This document shows, one piece after another, positions 38,401 through 41,623 of a stretch of 64,000 nucleotides of DNA. The translations under genes were made by a program, and so were the position numbers. A model generated the notes under the pieces. That model worked only from the letters and a program-made list of their open reading frames with translations. It was not told the DNA's origin and did not search any database. Positions within the stretch are counted from its first letter, which is position 1; every line of letters begins with the position of its first letter. The DNA comes from Conchocele bisecta (lineage: Eukaryota; Mollusca; Bivalvia; Lucinida; Thyasiridae), in contig CM055273.1 of NCBI GenBank assembly GCA_029237695.1, forward strand, positions 61,493,968 through 61,557,967. Reading direction: 5' to 3'.

Positions 38401-40622
38401 GTATTGTCGGACATATAGACGAATGAAAACCCTGTTATCCCAAAAAGACCATAACACCAACATTTGTTGCTATCAATTCATGTTCGGGATATGCAGTGTT
38501 AGCCAGTAAAAAAAATACCTCTTTTATGCGACAAGTGACCCTACTAAGAACCGCCGGAATTTAATTTGGGACTGAATTAAACAACATGTTATTAGTCTTC
38601 ATGTCCAGTTTCGTCCAGTGACTTTTCGCAATACAGGTTTGACTAAATATTGATGGTTATTACAGTACTTGTTATCTAAGCTTGTGTACCCGCTTCCATT
38701 GCAGCCACTGTGAAAATAGCGGAGGATAACCTGGACTTTGTGGCAGGGTTTATCTCCCAGTCCCGGCTCTCTGATCACCCACAGTTTCTACACATGACCC
38801 CGGGTAAGTGGACATACAGGCATGTTGGACTTGGGGCAACGCAGGCCATAGACATTGTAAGGTCGCTTTTCTAAGGCAGCAGGGCATACCTAAATTGACT
38901 GAAACACTATTTGCGGCTCTGACTGGAGAAATGGGGCTTATGGGATTTGTGACCAGTGTAAATCCTGATCAAATAGAACACAAATGTAGCCTGATAACGA
39001 TCTATATTCATTGTTAGACATGACGGGTGTTTCAGTGATGAAATGGTGAACAGAGTAGATCCTGATCAGACTGCGGATGCACAGGCTGATCTGGATTTAC
39101 ACTGGTCGCAAAACCCATAAGCCCCATTTCTCCACAGCCACATTTATGCCTTAAGTCTGGTGTGGGGAATCGTGTGACAAATATTGGGCAATGAAACCAG
39201 GTTAGCTCATTTTATAAAGAGAACAAAGTCGTCTCGCATTATATGTGACTCGCCACAAGAAAAAGAGACTTATTGAGTTTGTGATCAGGTGTCCGTTTCA
39301 CTAAACTTCGTACGACTAAAATGTTCGTAAGTGCAAAATTATGACAGACTGTAAATTTCTCATTAACAAAGTTTTCTTGTAAACAATTATTGGATTTACA
39401 TTTATTGAGCATAGGCTGCATAAATGTAAATCCATCAATTGAGATTTCCAGACGATCCTAAATTTGCACTTACGAACATTTTAGTCGTACAATGTTTAGT
39501 GAAACGGGCCCCAGTATTGCCAATGATCACACAATCAGATCAGGGTCTACACTGTTTAATATGGCATCTCGCATTACCATGGTTTACTAACGTTACCATT
39601 TTGCACATACATGCACACATCATTACATGTGAAGTTTTTACACATCCACCAAACATCAGCTATCGGTATAAGTGTTATTGTAAAACTTAAATTTTGCATT
39701 TACAAACATCTTAAGTCTTAAGAAGTTTAGTGATACGGGCCCCAGGAAGTACACCAGTCGTGGTCAAAAAGTATATATCAGTCAGCACCTTTGTTATATA
39801 CAATTTTAACGCCCAATTTCTGTATATCGCGACCAACTGTGGACAATATTAACATTTTCACCCCTAAATAACTGACATAGACTGGTTCATGCTATGTTTG
39901 GACTAGTTCATTAATGATCATATGAGGAATATTGTTTTTTTTGTCGTCTGCTGTTTATTTTCCATTTTTATCATCAAAAACATGCTTGGACAGCACTTTA
40001 GAATAATTTACAACATGCTTTGACAGCACTTCAGAATCATTTCCATTGGAAATGATTATGAAGTGCTGTCAAACCATGTTTTTATTGAGAAATAAGGCAA
40101 TGATATAAAAGCAACAGCAGACGACAATTGTTGTGAGTAGCGGTCTAAGGGTGAAATATCTGAAAAACAATAGATACTGTAGATCTTGATGTCAGAGACT
40201 GCTTGTTATGAGCCGGCTCATCTTGATCTACAGTGCTTGCAAATGTGGTATTTATGGTCGGGTTGAAGGGGTAAAAACCATAATTATCTACCATAGCATA
40301 TCTCTCATAAGGTAGACTTATTTGTGGCTGCGACAGGAGAAATGGGGCTTTGTGACCAATGTAGCTCCTGATCGAATGACACTCCTGTAGCCCGATAACA
40401 ATCTGATCTGGGTCTACACACGTTTCCACAGGTATTCAACTAGTGGAAGGCAAAGACAGTCTCGGCCAGCAATATGTGACCCCGAGAGACGCCATTTTAA
40501 CAAGAAAGGCTGATGCGATCATCGTTGGGCGGGGCATTACCATGGCGACGAACCCTGTACAGGCGGCAATACAGTATAAACAGGCGGGCTTCGAAGCTTA
40601 TCTGGAGAAGACGGCATCTTGA
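8276..40622 (+). CDS. UMPS: Uridine 5'-monophosphate synthase, 11 coding exons, 479 aa
   Basis: Bifunctional cytosolic enzyme of de novo pyrimidine synthesis. It joins orotate to PRPP (OPRT half), then decarboxylates orotidine 5'-monophosphate to UMP (ODC half). Joined exons: 8276-8428, 24643-24741, 25932-26093, 29068-29171, 30508-30658, 33683-33814, 35090-35223, 36812-36941, 38265-38349, 38705-38803, 40432-40622. All introns are GT-AG and all phases fit. The 479 residues match the ~480 of vertebrate UMPS. Hallmarks are [10 protein letters not shown] near the start, the PRPP-binding loop [14 protein letters not shown] (residues ~122-135), MVKTHVDI (~278-285), the catalytic [12 protein letters not shown] (~309-320, Asp311-Lys313-Asp316) and VGRGI near the C-terminus. 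No frameshift, stop or missing catalytic residue is seen. The start at 8276 has A at -3 and G at +4. About 95% of the 32-kb gene is intron filled with mobile elements. Confidence 0.97.
8626..8770. mobile_element. Half copy of CTGTCTGTTTCAC MITE
   Basis: Starts TACTGTCTGTTTCACG, followed by ACCTGCCCAA and a GAGCCATCTTTTTATTT stretch. It matches the left half of the complete element at 26125-26697. The right half is absent. Confidence 0.65.
8771..9815. other. Intronic non-repetitive stretch with ETS-like motifs
   Basis: No gene. TTCCGGCGGAAGT (9183-9195), CACTTCCTG (9204-9212) and ACCGGAAGTG (9541-9550) match ETS-factor core sites and cluster within 400 bp, about 1 kb inside intron 1. This might be an intronic promoter or enhancer, or chance. 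Confidence 0.25.
9818..9925 (-). mobile_element. Fragment of CTCCAGATAAG MITE family
   Basis: Carries the repeated CAATTGGGTATTTTCAATT and GTTACCCCATT motifs shared with 57000-57130 and, less closely, with the complete elements at 18739 and 46380. Confidence 0.45.
9980..11869. mobile_element. Composite element with CAGGGCTTAAAAA ends
   Basis: Left end CAGGGCTTAAAAATTCACTC and right end GTGAACATTTTTAAGCCCTG are inverted partners, flanked by CATGT on both sides (9975-9979, 11870-11874). Both ends carry a (G)GGCGAGTG / CTTGCCCGG motif. The ~1.9-kb interior has no transposase; it contains a SINE (10729-11008) and poly-C tracts at 11340-11355. The TIR fits a hAT-like element enlarged by later insertions. 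Confidence 0.55.
10729..11008 (+). mobile_element. tRNA-derived SINE, family 1
   Basis: The tRNA-like head has an A box (TGGCGTAATGG, 10736-10746) and B box (GGGTTCGAGCC, about 10778-10788). It is followed by a conserved body, GCGTTGTGTCCTTGAGCAAG and CACCCAGCTGTAAATGGGTA, and an A-rich tail near 11000. The head cannot fold as a full tRNA with matching acceptor arms, so it is read as a SINE. A second copy is at 25621. Confidence 0.85.
11875..12404. other. Intronic sequence, nothing recognised
   Basis: No repeats or coding signal assigned. The open frames at 12020-12387 are short and unlike any known family. Confidence 0.3.
12405..12608 (-). mobile_element. Fragment of CTCCAGATAAG MITE family, reverse
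   Basis: TTTACTCAAATACGCAGCTT at 12579-12598 is the reverse complement of the AAGCTGCGTATTTGCGTAAA-type start of the complete copy at 18739. Upstream motifs TTAATTGGGTTTTGG and GAATTGGGTTTTCAG match too. Confidence 0.55.
12899..13005. mobile_element. Short element related to the 9980 composite
   Basis: CAGGGGTTGAAATTTCACTC with GCCATGGCGAG nearby matches the left end of the 9980-11869 element, and GGCGAGTGAAAAATTT gives an inverted partner. A likely solo remnant of about 100 bp. Confidence 0.45.
13570..15772 (+). mobile_element. Tandem-array element, ~135-145 bp units
   Basis: From 13640 the TTTTTGCGTTTAGCTC and AACGCT..GTTTA motifs recur. From 14390 to 15700 there are about ten regular units marked by TTCCATACATGCATTTGTAA, CATCATTCTACAGAAAGCCC and CCCAAAGGTCAAGGTC. 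The right end is the perfect palindrome GCTCCGCGGAGC (15756-15767) then TCTTG before TTT. No coding capacity. The 5' limit is uncertain; a GGCGGCGGCGG run at 13618-13635 belongs to the leader. Confidence 0.7.
15859..17504 (+). mobile_element. Non-autonomous Helitron (TC...CTAG) with nested array
   Basis: Starts TCGCGCCCGCTTGCGG (a 5' subterminal hairpin with AAAGCGCGA), followed by an ACGT microsatellite at 15907-15935 and GGTTAAGTTTTTTGG runs. It ends in the hairpin GGCCGCGGCC (17488-17497), then ATCTAG before T. The 5'-TC and hairpin plus CTAG-3' ends are Helitron hallmarks. A near-identical pair of ends with no array between them occurs on the minus strand at 53750-53928, which shows that 16118-17448 is a separate inserted element. 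Confidence 0.8.
16118..17448 (+). mobile_element. Tandem-array element nested in the Helitron
   Basis: Inserted in a T-run. The 5' part contains the imperfect palindrome GAACTATTCGAAGAATAAG (16123-16141). About seven units of roughly 160-170 bp follow (CTCCTAGTGATGTACATCAA, CATACTTGGACAACTT, TTGACCTACATTT). The 3' end is GCTGT...ACAGC then ACTTG before TTTTTT. A reverse copy is at 43374-45356. Confidence 0.75.
17571..18569 (+). mobile_element. Tandem-array element, five ~176-bp units
   Basis: 5' end TCGCGCCTGCTTTAGCAGAG, a hairpin with GGCGCGA, then CGTCCGCGTCGTCCG. Units are marked by GCCAGACATTGATAATATTT (about 17697, 17872, 18056, 18232, 18407). The 3' end is GGCGCGACACCGC...GTGGCGG, then AATTCTTG before TTT (18566-18569). 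The overlapping open frames of 95-152 residues are translations of the array and are not genes. Confidence 0.75.
18739..19139. mobile_element. MITE, CAGRGCTCCAGATAAG family, complete
   Basis: Ends CAGAGCTCCAGATAAG and CTTATCTGGAGCCCTG. The centre is a hairpin with ATTAGAATTGTCTCC / GGAGACAATTCTAAT (about 18939-18968). Internal motif AAAACCCAATTGAAA. A second complete copy is at 46380-46775 and fragments are elsewhere. Non-coding, ~400 bp. Confidence 0.85.
19140..19785. other. Intronic sequence, nothing recognised
   Basis: AT-rich; no repeats, coding signal or RNA gene seen. Confidence 0.35.
19786..20200. mobile_element. Asymmetric foldback element, copy 1
   Basis: A unique arm (19786-19985, starting ATAATTCCAGCACAAAAATA) is followed by a long inverted repeat (19986-20197). 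In the inverted repeat, AGGAATGAATGGCCTTTTTG runs into TCGCGGGAATACTGGAC and is mirrored on the other side, with an AT-rich loop of about 80 nt. Copies at 28683-29034 and 48436-48785 have the hairpin first and a short loop. Confidence 0.8.
20773..21012. mobile_element. MITE with GGGGCAGATCCAGG ends
   Basis: Left CAGGGGCAGATCCAGGATTT, right ATGAATCCGCCCTTGA, with a G-rich run at 20803-20820 and a GGTGGGGGTGGGGGCGGG run at 20965-20985. Imperfect inverted ends suggest an old MITE. Confidence 0.55.
21085..21310 (+). pseudogene. C-terminal scrap of a non-LTR reverse transcriptase
   Basis: In one frame it reads LEYATRPWSPLLKKD and [10 protein letters not shown] (21090-21165). In others it reads [10 protein letters not shown] (21243-21272) and [13 protein letters not shown] (21260-21298). 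These are the conserved C-terminal motifs of CR1/Jockey-type polyproteins, broken by at least two frameshifts. It belongs to the same superfamily as 7030-8235. Confidence 0.75.
21310..22575 (+). repeat. Tandem array, ~170-bp units, interrupted
   Basis: Seven or so units marked by CCCAGGGTCAAGGTCACATA, CTTTAACGCTCGGGTAAATA and CAGCTTCATATTTCATATAC. At 21739-21815 a 5'-type leader (TGCCCCACCACAATAGTGGA hairpin, then TCCGTCCGTCCCGTCCGTCC) shows that a second related element starts inside the first array. Confidence 0.65.
22586..24068 (+). mobile_element. Helitron-like array element ending in hairpin + CTAG
   Basis: The leader CCCCCGCCACCGAATGGTGA forms a hairpin with GGGGGG and is followed by an ACGT-rich CCGTACGTACG stretch. 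About eight units of ~165 bp follow (CTTAACGCTGGGTAAATGCC, GCACATTC-type and CCACATTCGTGCCGCCCCCG motifs). The end is the hairpin GTGTTCTATGAACAC (24044-24058), then ATTTTCTAG before TTTT. An inner ACATTTCTAG end at 24007-24016 hints at a truncated second terminus. Short ORFs are array by-products. Confidence 0.7.
24069..24424. repeat. Foldback built from inverted 26-28 bp minisatellite
   Basis: The left arm repeats AACAATTTGTTCCCTCAATTT-like units about ten times. The right arm carries the reverse complement (GAGGGAACAAATTGTT) about five times. The outermost ends, TTTTTTATTAATTCG and CGAATTAATAAAAAA, are inverted partners. It sits directly after the CTAG end of the previous element and 218 bp before exon 2. 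Confidence 0.8.
24643..24741 (+). CDS. UMPS: UMPS exon 2 (residues 52-84)
   Basis: Acceptor TTTGCAG, donor GTAAGT, phase 0 at both ends. Encodes [18 protein letters not shown] then [14 protein letters not shown], the OPRT core strand with the invariant CGVPYTALP motif. Just after the donor, TATTCGCTTAACATGCAT is repeated twice in tandem. Confidence 0.95.
24789..24960. mobile_element. MITE with TGTACAGTCAAACCT ends
   Basis: Left TGTACAGTCAAACCTTTGAT and right AGGTTTGACTGTACA are inverted partners. Inner sequences share AACAAAGGCCAG / CTGGCCTTT. Non-coding, 172 bp, in intron 2. Confidence 0.8.
25046..25128. repeat. Near-perfect palindrome with GAACCGTCTCG core
   Basis: TATATGTTGTGACCACTCAT on the left is mirrored at the right around TTTGAACCGTCTCGATGAGACGGTTCAAA. 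Related half-sites occur at 11396-11500 and 36140-36200. A solo palindromic MITE or its TIRs. Confidence 0.7.
25130..25620. other. Intronic sequence with a MITE end
   Basis: Mostly unassigned. 25552-25585 carries TTGTTGTGAGTAGCGGTCTA then AGGGTTA, the right end of the family complete at 39943-40152. Confidence 0.4.
25621..25810 (+). mobile_element. tRNA-derived SINE, family 1, second copy
   Basis: TAGCCAAGTGGTGGGCGTG matches the A-box region, GTTGTGGGTTTGAGCTTC the B-box region and GGCGTGCGTTGTGTCTTTGA the body of the 10729 copy. The head is degenerate and the 3' part ends near an AATAAAATTT tail. Confidence 0.75.
25932..26093 (+). CDS. UMPS: UMPS exon 3 (residues 85-138)
   Basis: Acceptor TTGTGCAG, donor AAG|GTTACC, phase 0. 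Encodes [16 protein letters not shown] (flexible catalytic loop region) and [17 protein letters not shown], the 5-phosphoribosyl-1-pyrophosphate binding motif of the OPRT domain. The donor departs from GTAAGT but keeps GT. Confidence 0.96.
26125..26697. mobile_element. MITE, TACTGTCTGTTTCAC family, complete
   Basis: Ends TACTGTCTGTTTCAC and GTGAAACAGACAGTA. Inverted arms share TTTTACGGC.ATATAAACAA and GAGCCTTCTTTTTATTTCGT. The centre holds a perfect 34-bp-arm hairpin at 26466-26536. A half copy is at 8626. It starts 32 bp after exon 3. Confidence 0.85.
26776..26820. repeat. AGGCATATAG microsatellite
   Basis: Four consecutive 10-bp AGGCATATAG units. Confidence 0.9.
26821..27221. other. Intron 3 sequence, Helitron-end scrap
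   Basis: GTGTGCCGACAGGCCACATT at 26877-26896 matches the inner end of the 22586-24068 element (24,0 kb region). The rest shows no gene or repeat. Confidence 0.4.
27222..27517. mobile_element. MITE, GTAGCC/GGCTAC family, copy 2
   Basis: CTGTAGCCTATTTCACCAAC at the left, GATGAAATCGGCTACTG at the right, inner AAGTATACTTT on both sides and a central TATCACATGATAATGTAAT palindrome. Confidence 0.85.
27493..28024 (+). repeat. Exact 266-bp tandem duplication
   Basis: Units 27493-27758 and 27759-28024 look identical base for base through about 262 bp. They span the right end of one MITE and the left half of an ACTGGAGAAATGGGGC-family MITE (GGGGCTTATGGGATTTGTGA). Either a very recent duplication or an assembly join error. 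Confidence 0.9.
28150..28660 (+). repeat. Array of copied exon-4 splice acceptors in intron 3
   Basis: Five units each carry a 3' splice-site-like end and the beginning of UMPS exon 4. The exon-like parts start at 28239, 28367, 28446, 28536 and 28617; the true exon starts at 29068. The real site reads TTCACAG|ACACTGAATGATGTGGG. Copies read TTACCAG|ACACTGAATGACGTGGG (28367), TTGCCAG|ACACGCAATGACGTGGG (28617) and so on. The later units alternate between two types, giving a ~170-bp higher-order period (28367 to 28536; 28446 to 28617). All five keep AG, but resemblance to exon 4 fades after about 25-30 nt. Confidence 0.85.
28683..29034. mobile_element. Asymmetric foldback element, copy 2
   Basis: Hairpin half first (AGGAATGAATGGCCTTTTTG mirrored around CCTTCCGGCCTTCG), then a unique arm ending TTTTTGTGCTGGAATTA. 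The flanks read GTAAATATTA and ATTATTCAGTG. The uninterrupted paralogue at 28500-28512 reads GTAAATATTATTCAGTG, so the insertion point and a short ATTA/TTA duplication can be seen directly. Confidence 0.85.
29068..29171 (+). CDS. UMPS: UMPS exon 4 (residues 139-172, plus 2 nt)
   Basis: Acceptor TTCACAG, donor CACAG|GTACTT. Encodes [20 protein letters not shown] and [10 protein letters not shown], the OPRT strand and helix after the PRPP loop. It ends two bases into codon 173, which exon 5 completes as Ser. Preceded by a five-copy array of acceptor-like units. Confidence 0.95.
29482..29630. mobile_element. Palindromic MITE with CGGTATATAATAAATAG end
   Basis: AATATTCATATTTTTGCAAT and GTTGCAAAAATATGAATATC are inverted partners around ACCTATATC / CATATATGTC. 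A second copy at 46318-46858 is split by another MITE. Confidence 0.75.
29884..29936. repeat. G-rich low-complexity run
   Basis: Runs of G around 29914-29934 (GGGGGGGGG, then GGGGGGGGCG) in intron 4. No quadruplex claim beyond base composition. Confidence 0.7.
29942..30180 (+). mobile_element. MITE, 'ACTGGAGAAATGGGGC' family, copy
   Basis: Starts TGGCTGTGACTTGAGAAATG; internal AGTGCATGTAGATCCTGA and CAGGCTGATCTGGATTTACA; ends CCATTTCTCCAGTCACCGCC. Ends are inverted partners; ~240 bp. Confidence 0.8.
30303..30487 (+). mobile_element. tRNA-derived SINE, family 2, abutting exon 5
   Basis: The head TGGCCTAGGAGTTAGAACTC with B box GGGTTCAAACC (30350-30360) is tRNA-like. The body GCATTTCCATCCCACTGGTT then GGGGCGCTAAACCCATTCAC is shared with 34240-34356 and (reverse) 50884-51088. 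It ends 20 bp before the exon 5 acceptor. Not a functional tRNA, since the head continues straight into the SINE body. Confidence 0.8.
30508..30658 (+). CDS. UMPS: UMPS exon 5 (residues 173-223)
   Basis: Acceptor GTTTTCAG, donor AAG|GTAGTG. The first base completes Ser173 with exon 4. Encodes [18 protein letters not shown] and [11 protein letters not shown], the end of the OPRT domain, then a polar linker with [14 protein letters not shown] that joins it to the decarboxylase domain. The branch-point region lies next to a SINE tail. Confidence 0.93.
30659..31290. other. Intron 5, first part
   Basis: Non-coding. Two GTGACATACTGT repeats at 31038-31075 and a TTAACCCTTACACCGCTATC start with GTCGTCTGCTGTTCATTTTC at 31154-31203, the left end of the family complete at 39943. 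Confidence 0.45.
31297..32482 (+). mobile_element. Tandem-array element, five ~188-bp units
   Basis: The leader ACGACCGTTTTTAAAAAACG is a hairpin. Units are marked by AACTCCTCCGAAAC (about 31378, 31568, 31757, 31945, 32138) and CACATATTGAAGATGTGCAC. Units 3 and 4 are nearly identical. The end is GTGACTTGCGGCACTCTTG before TTT (32479-32482). The open frame at 31270-31506 is array-derived. Confidence 0.7.
32515..32725. mobile_element. Fragment related to the 33188 MITE
   Basis: ATAGGGAACAAATGA, AATTTGAAAATCAATGTGTA and AATAAGTGCGTAAAATAC match the interior and right part of 33188-33592. Confidence 0.6.
32745..32972. mobile_element. MITE, GTCGTCTGCTGTT family, copy 1
   Basis: GTCGTCTGCTGTTTTATTTT at left and AACAGCAGACGAC at right; central hairpin CAGAATCATTTCCATTGGAA with mirror; right end TAGCGGTCTAAGGGTTA. 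A more complete sibling is at 39943-40152. Confidence 0.75.
33188..33592. mobile_element. MITE with CAGAGCCCCAGATAAG / TCTGGAGCCCTG ends
   Basis: The ends resemble the 18739 family, but the interior is different (GATCAAGACATAAAAC, TATTTTGTACTCCCACT). About 400 bp in intron 5, ending about 90 bp before exon 6. Confidence 0.65.
33683..33814 (+). CDS. UMPS: UMPS exon 6 (residues 224-267)
   Basis: Acceptor ACATTGCCAG, donor GTAAGT, phase 0. Encodes [10 protein letters not shown] then [16 protein letters not shown] and [12 protein letters not shown], the start of the OMP decarboxylase domain with the conserved L..KQTNL..S.D pattern. Confidence 0.95.
33815..34239. other. Intron 6, first part
   Basis: Unassigned. 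33928-34005 (TTATGCCCACAGTC then GTCCGACC..GTCCGAGC and ACAAGAGCTAG) looks like the collapsed ends of an array element, with CTTGT on the minus strand. No gene. Confidence 0.35.
34240..34360 (+). mobile_element. SINE family 2 body, headless
   Basis: TTCATCCCTCTGGTCTTTCA, GACTTTAAAACCGAGGTCCC and GGGACGCTAAACCCATTCAC match the body of the 30303 copy. The tRNA-like head is missing. Confidence 0.7.
34557..34903 (+). pseudogene. Decayed copy of the start of UMPS exon 7, split by a MITE
   Basis: 34557-34584 (CTGGTAGACCGGATGG then GAGCGCGTCTGT) matches the first 30 nt of exon 7. 34872-34903 (TGGTGTAGACCGACGTGGAC then ATAATCTCTAAC) matches the next ~32 nt (TGGTGAAGACCCACGTGGAC then ATCATCGCCGAC). 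Between them lies MITE 34585-34873. Removing the MITE gives a continuous, diverged copy with a shifted frame and an early stop. There is no AG acceptor directly before it, so it is a relic and not a working alternative exon. Confidence 0.75.
34585..34873. mobile_element. MITE, GTAGCC/GGCTAC family, copy 3
   Basis: Ends CAGTAGCCTATTTCATC and GATGAAATCGGCTACTG, inner AAGTATACTTT motifs, and a central TTATCACAGCC / GGCTGTGATAA palindrome. It splits the exon 7 copy. Confidence 0.88.
34940..35000 (+). repeat. Second partial copy of the exon 7 acceptor region
   Basis: TTGTCTTTGTTTCACCTTTCAG (34958-34979) resembles the true exon 7 acceptor TTGTCCTCGTGTCACCTTCCAG (35068-35089) with the same GGACA..TTTT upstream, 110 bp apart. 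Only the intron side is well conserved. Confidence 0.55.
35090..35223 (+). CDS. UMPS: UMPS exon 7 (residues 268-311, plus 2 nt)
   Basis: Acceptor CACCTTCCAG, donor GACAG|GTACAG. Encodes [18 protein letters not shown] and [17 protein letters not shown] is the conserved decarboxylase strand and the final Asp311 begins the catalytic D-x-K-x-x-D motif that exon 8 completes. Confidence 0.96.
35385..35500. mobile_element. Old MITE with CTGGTTTAGAGAGG ends
   Basis: TGTCTGGTTTAGAGAGGTTG and TGTCCAGTTTAGTGAGGTTG flank a short interior; sequence resembles Tigger/mariner-like TIRs. Fragmentary. Confidence 0.5.
35501..35900. other. Intron 7 sequence, nothing recognised
   Basis: No gene or repeat structure assigned. 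Confidence 0.3.
35901..35976. mobile_element. Perfect-armed palindrome with CTCTCTAAACCAGACACC
   Basis: TACAATGGAACCTCTCTAAA through CCAGACACCCTGGGG is mirrored on the right with one or two mismatches. The sequence equals a mariner/Tigger-type TIR, so this is a minimal two-TIR element. Confidence 0.75.
36262..36745 (+). repeat. Intron 7 tandem duplication split by a MITE
   Basis: 36262-36390 and 36601-36745 share GTTTGCCG.ATGTCGT, GCCAATTTT.GTCATGGAAAC-like and CAGCCTAAAATTGTGATCAT-like motifs. The intervening 36399-36602 is a TTAACCCTTTCAAC MITE. Confidence 0.7.
36399..36602 (-). mobile_element. MITE, TTAACCCTTTCAAC family, diverged
   Basis: Left TTAACCCTTTCAACTG, right TGTAGTGTTGAAAGCGTTAA, with inner TTTGCAAAAAGTGCAGATCT and CTCATCTGGATCTACACTGT. 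Opposite orientation to 37968-38207. Confidence 0.75.
36812..36941 (+). CDS. UMPS: UMPS exon 8 (residues 312-355)
   Basis: Acceptor CGTTTCAG, donor CAG|GTAACG. With exon 7 it forms [11 protein letters not shown], containing catalytic Lys313 and Asp316. It continues with [20 protein letters not shown] and [10 protein letters not shown], both standard decarboxylase segments. Confidence 0.97.
36950..37300. repeat. GGGGCCA-rich sequence with poly-C tract
   Basis: Several GGGGCCA / TGGCCCC words and a run of about 18 C at 37014-37031. Possibly an old MITE, but inverted ends are not clear. Confidence 0.35.
37572..37812. mobile_element. MITE with TTAACTCTTTGCAT ends
   Basis: TTAACTCTTTGCATGC at left and ATGCAAAGAGTTAA at right. 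The centre is a hairpin with TAGAATTGATTCCTC / GACTCAATTCTAATG, similar to that of the 18739 family. Confidence 0.75.
37968..38207 (+). mobile_element. MITE, TTAACCCTTTCAAC family, complete
   Basis: TTAACCCTTTCAACGCTACA at left, GATTGAAAGGGTTA at right. Interior AGATGAGCCGGCTCATAACG and GATCTGCACTTTTTGCAAG. It ends 57 bp before exon 9. Confidence 0.85.
38265..38349 (+). CDS. UMPS: UMPS exon 9 (residues 356-383, plus 1 nt)
   Basis: Acceptor AATATGCAG, donor AAAG|GTAGAT. Encodes [19 protein letters not shown] and EYTK, the decarboxylase segment containing the highly conserved LIAEMSS strand. Confidence 0.96.
38705..38803 (+). CDS. UMPS: UMPS exon 10 (residues 384-416, plus 1 nt)
   Basis: Acceptor CATTGCAG, donor CCGG|GTAAGT. 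Encodes [19 protein letters not shown] and PQFLHMTPG, including the conserved GFI strand and the start of the TPG phosphate-binding loop. Confidence 0.96.
38909..39144 (+). mobile_element. MITE, 'ACTGGAGAAATGGGGC' family, copy
   Basis: TGACTGGAGAAATGGGGCTT at left and AAGCCCCATTTCTCCA at right; internal TGATCAGACTGCGGATGCAC. Intron 10. Confidence 0.85.
39286..39514. mobile_element. MITE with GTTTCACTAAAC.T ends
   Basis: The left arm CACTAAACTTCGTACGACTA then AAATGTTCGTAAGTGCAAA is mirrored at 39465-39514, ending AGTGAAACGGGCCCC. 39687-39745 carries another right end (GTTTAGTGATACGGGCCCC). Confidence 0.8.
39943..40152. mobile_element. MITE, GTCGTCTGCTGTT family, copy 2
   Basis: GTCGTCTGCTGTTTATTTTC at left, AACAGCAGACGAC then AGTAGCGGTCTAAGGG at right; central TCATTTCCATTGGAAATGAT palindrome. 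Closely matches 32745-32972. Confidence 0.85.
40165..40424. mobile_element. Two MITE fragments before exon 11
   Basis: 40180-40285 matches the TTAACCCTTTCAAC family interior (GAGCCGGCTCATCTTGATCT). 40325-40424 is the left half of an ACTGGAGAAATGGGGC-family element. Confidence 0.6.
40432..40622 (+). CDS. UMPS: UMPS exon 11, terminal (residues 417-479)
   Basis: Acceptor TTTCCACAG. Completes Gly417, then [18 protein letters not shown] and [13 protein letters not shown], the nucleotide phosphate-binding end of the decarboxylase. It finishes with [10 protein letters not shown] and TGA at 40620-40622. No AATAAA is seen close downstream; the 3' region is repeat-rich. Confidence 0.97.
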
Positions 40623-40770
40623 GCATATTGGTCAATGTGGAGAATATGTGTGGCTGTGACTAGAGAATGGGCTTATGGCATTTGTGGAAAAGACGGCATC
40701 TTGAGCATATTGGTCAATGTGGAGAATATGTGTGGCTGTGACTGGAGAATGGGCTTATGGCATTTGTGGC
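40605..40770 (+). repeat. 82-bp tandem duplication over the UMPS stop codon
   Basis: GACGGCATCTTGAGCATATT occurs at 40610 and 40692 with ~80 bp of near-identical sequence following each. The duplicated piece includes the last codons, the stop and the first ~60 bp of 3' sequence, including a MITE scrap. Confidence 0.9.
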
Positions 40771-41255
40771 CGGTCTGGCTCCTGATCTGTGAATATAGAA
40801 ATGGAGCTTCTGCCGTTTGTAGCTAGTCTGATCTGTGATTGGAGAAATGGAGCTTCTGGCAAATGTGTCCAATCTGGCTACTGATCTGTGACTGGAGAAA
40901 TGGGGCTTATAGCATTTGTACACATATTACTGTAGCTTCATATCTGCTATCACCGTCTTATAGTCGGATAAAGGATATACATGTATAATGGAGTTGGACA
41001 TGTGTTTATCTGACTGAATGGCGAACAGTGCAGGCCCTGATCAGACTGCGTGTATGCGCAGGCTGATCTGGGACTACACTGGTCGCAAATGTCATATTAA
41101 AGCCTCTTCTTTGATATTGATAAGGATCTGATATGTTTGTTACAGTTCTGAGACTAACAATGAAGAAGCTGATCAGACATTCCACACTGGTCGTAAATAC
41201 AGTTGGGATAATTTGTTCATGTTGTGTCACATGACTAGCAGTGAGGTCGTTATTT
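40771..41255. other. Downstream of UMPS, MITE scraps
   Basis: Several partial ACTGGAGAAATGG.GC units at 40830-40925 and a reverse piece at 41010-41090. No gene. Confidence 0.5.
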
Positions 41256-41623
41256 ACCCTTTCAACACTACAGCTCTCTATAGTGGCCTTTACAAACAGT
41301 GTAGATCCAGATGAGCCGGCTTGTAACAAGTCATCTCATCCACAGGGTGAAGTAACGGACCGAGGTCTATAAATACATTAAATATGCCTAAAAGCATAAA
41401 TAAATGCTAGGCATATTTAATGTATTTATAGACCTCGGTCCGTTACTTCACCCTGTGATCTCATCAGGATCTGCACTTTTTGCAAGTAATTTATATATTT
41501 TTTGAAAAGAAAAAAAACCCTCCCAATTTTTGTATTAAAATGGACTAGTCTGAAAATCATGTGACAATTAGACTGGTCAGAAATTTAACAGATCAAAATC
41601 CATTCCAGTTATTAAGGGTTGAC
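41256..41623 (+). mobile_element. MITE, TTAACCCTTTCAAC family, with nested insert
   Basis: Same order of motifs as 37968-38207 (AGATGAGCCGGCTTGTAACA, GATCTGCACTTTTTGCAAGT, GGACTAGTCTGAAAATC), ending AAGGGTT. Interrupted at 41341-41457. Confidence 0.85.
41341..41457. mobile_element. 117-bp palindromic hAT-like MITE with 8-bp duplication
   Basis: Arms of 49 bp starting CACAGGGTGAAGTAACGGAC are perfectly mirrored, with a ~19-bp loop. ATCTCATC flanks both sides (41333-41340, 41458-41465), a perfect target duplication. Eight bases and a CA..TG end fit a hAT-type mechanism. Confidence 0.9.
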
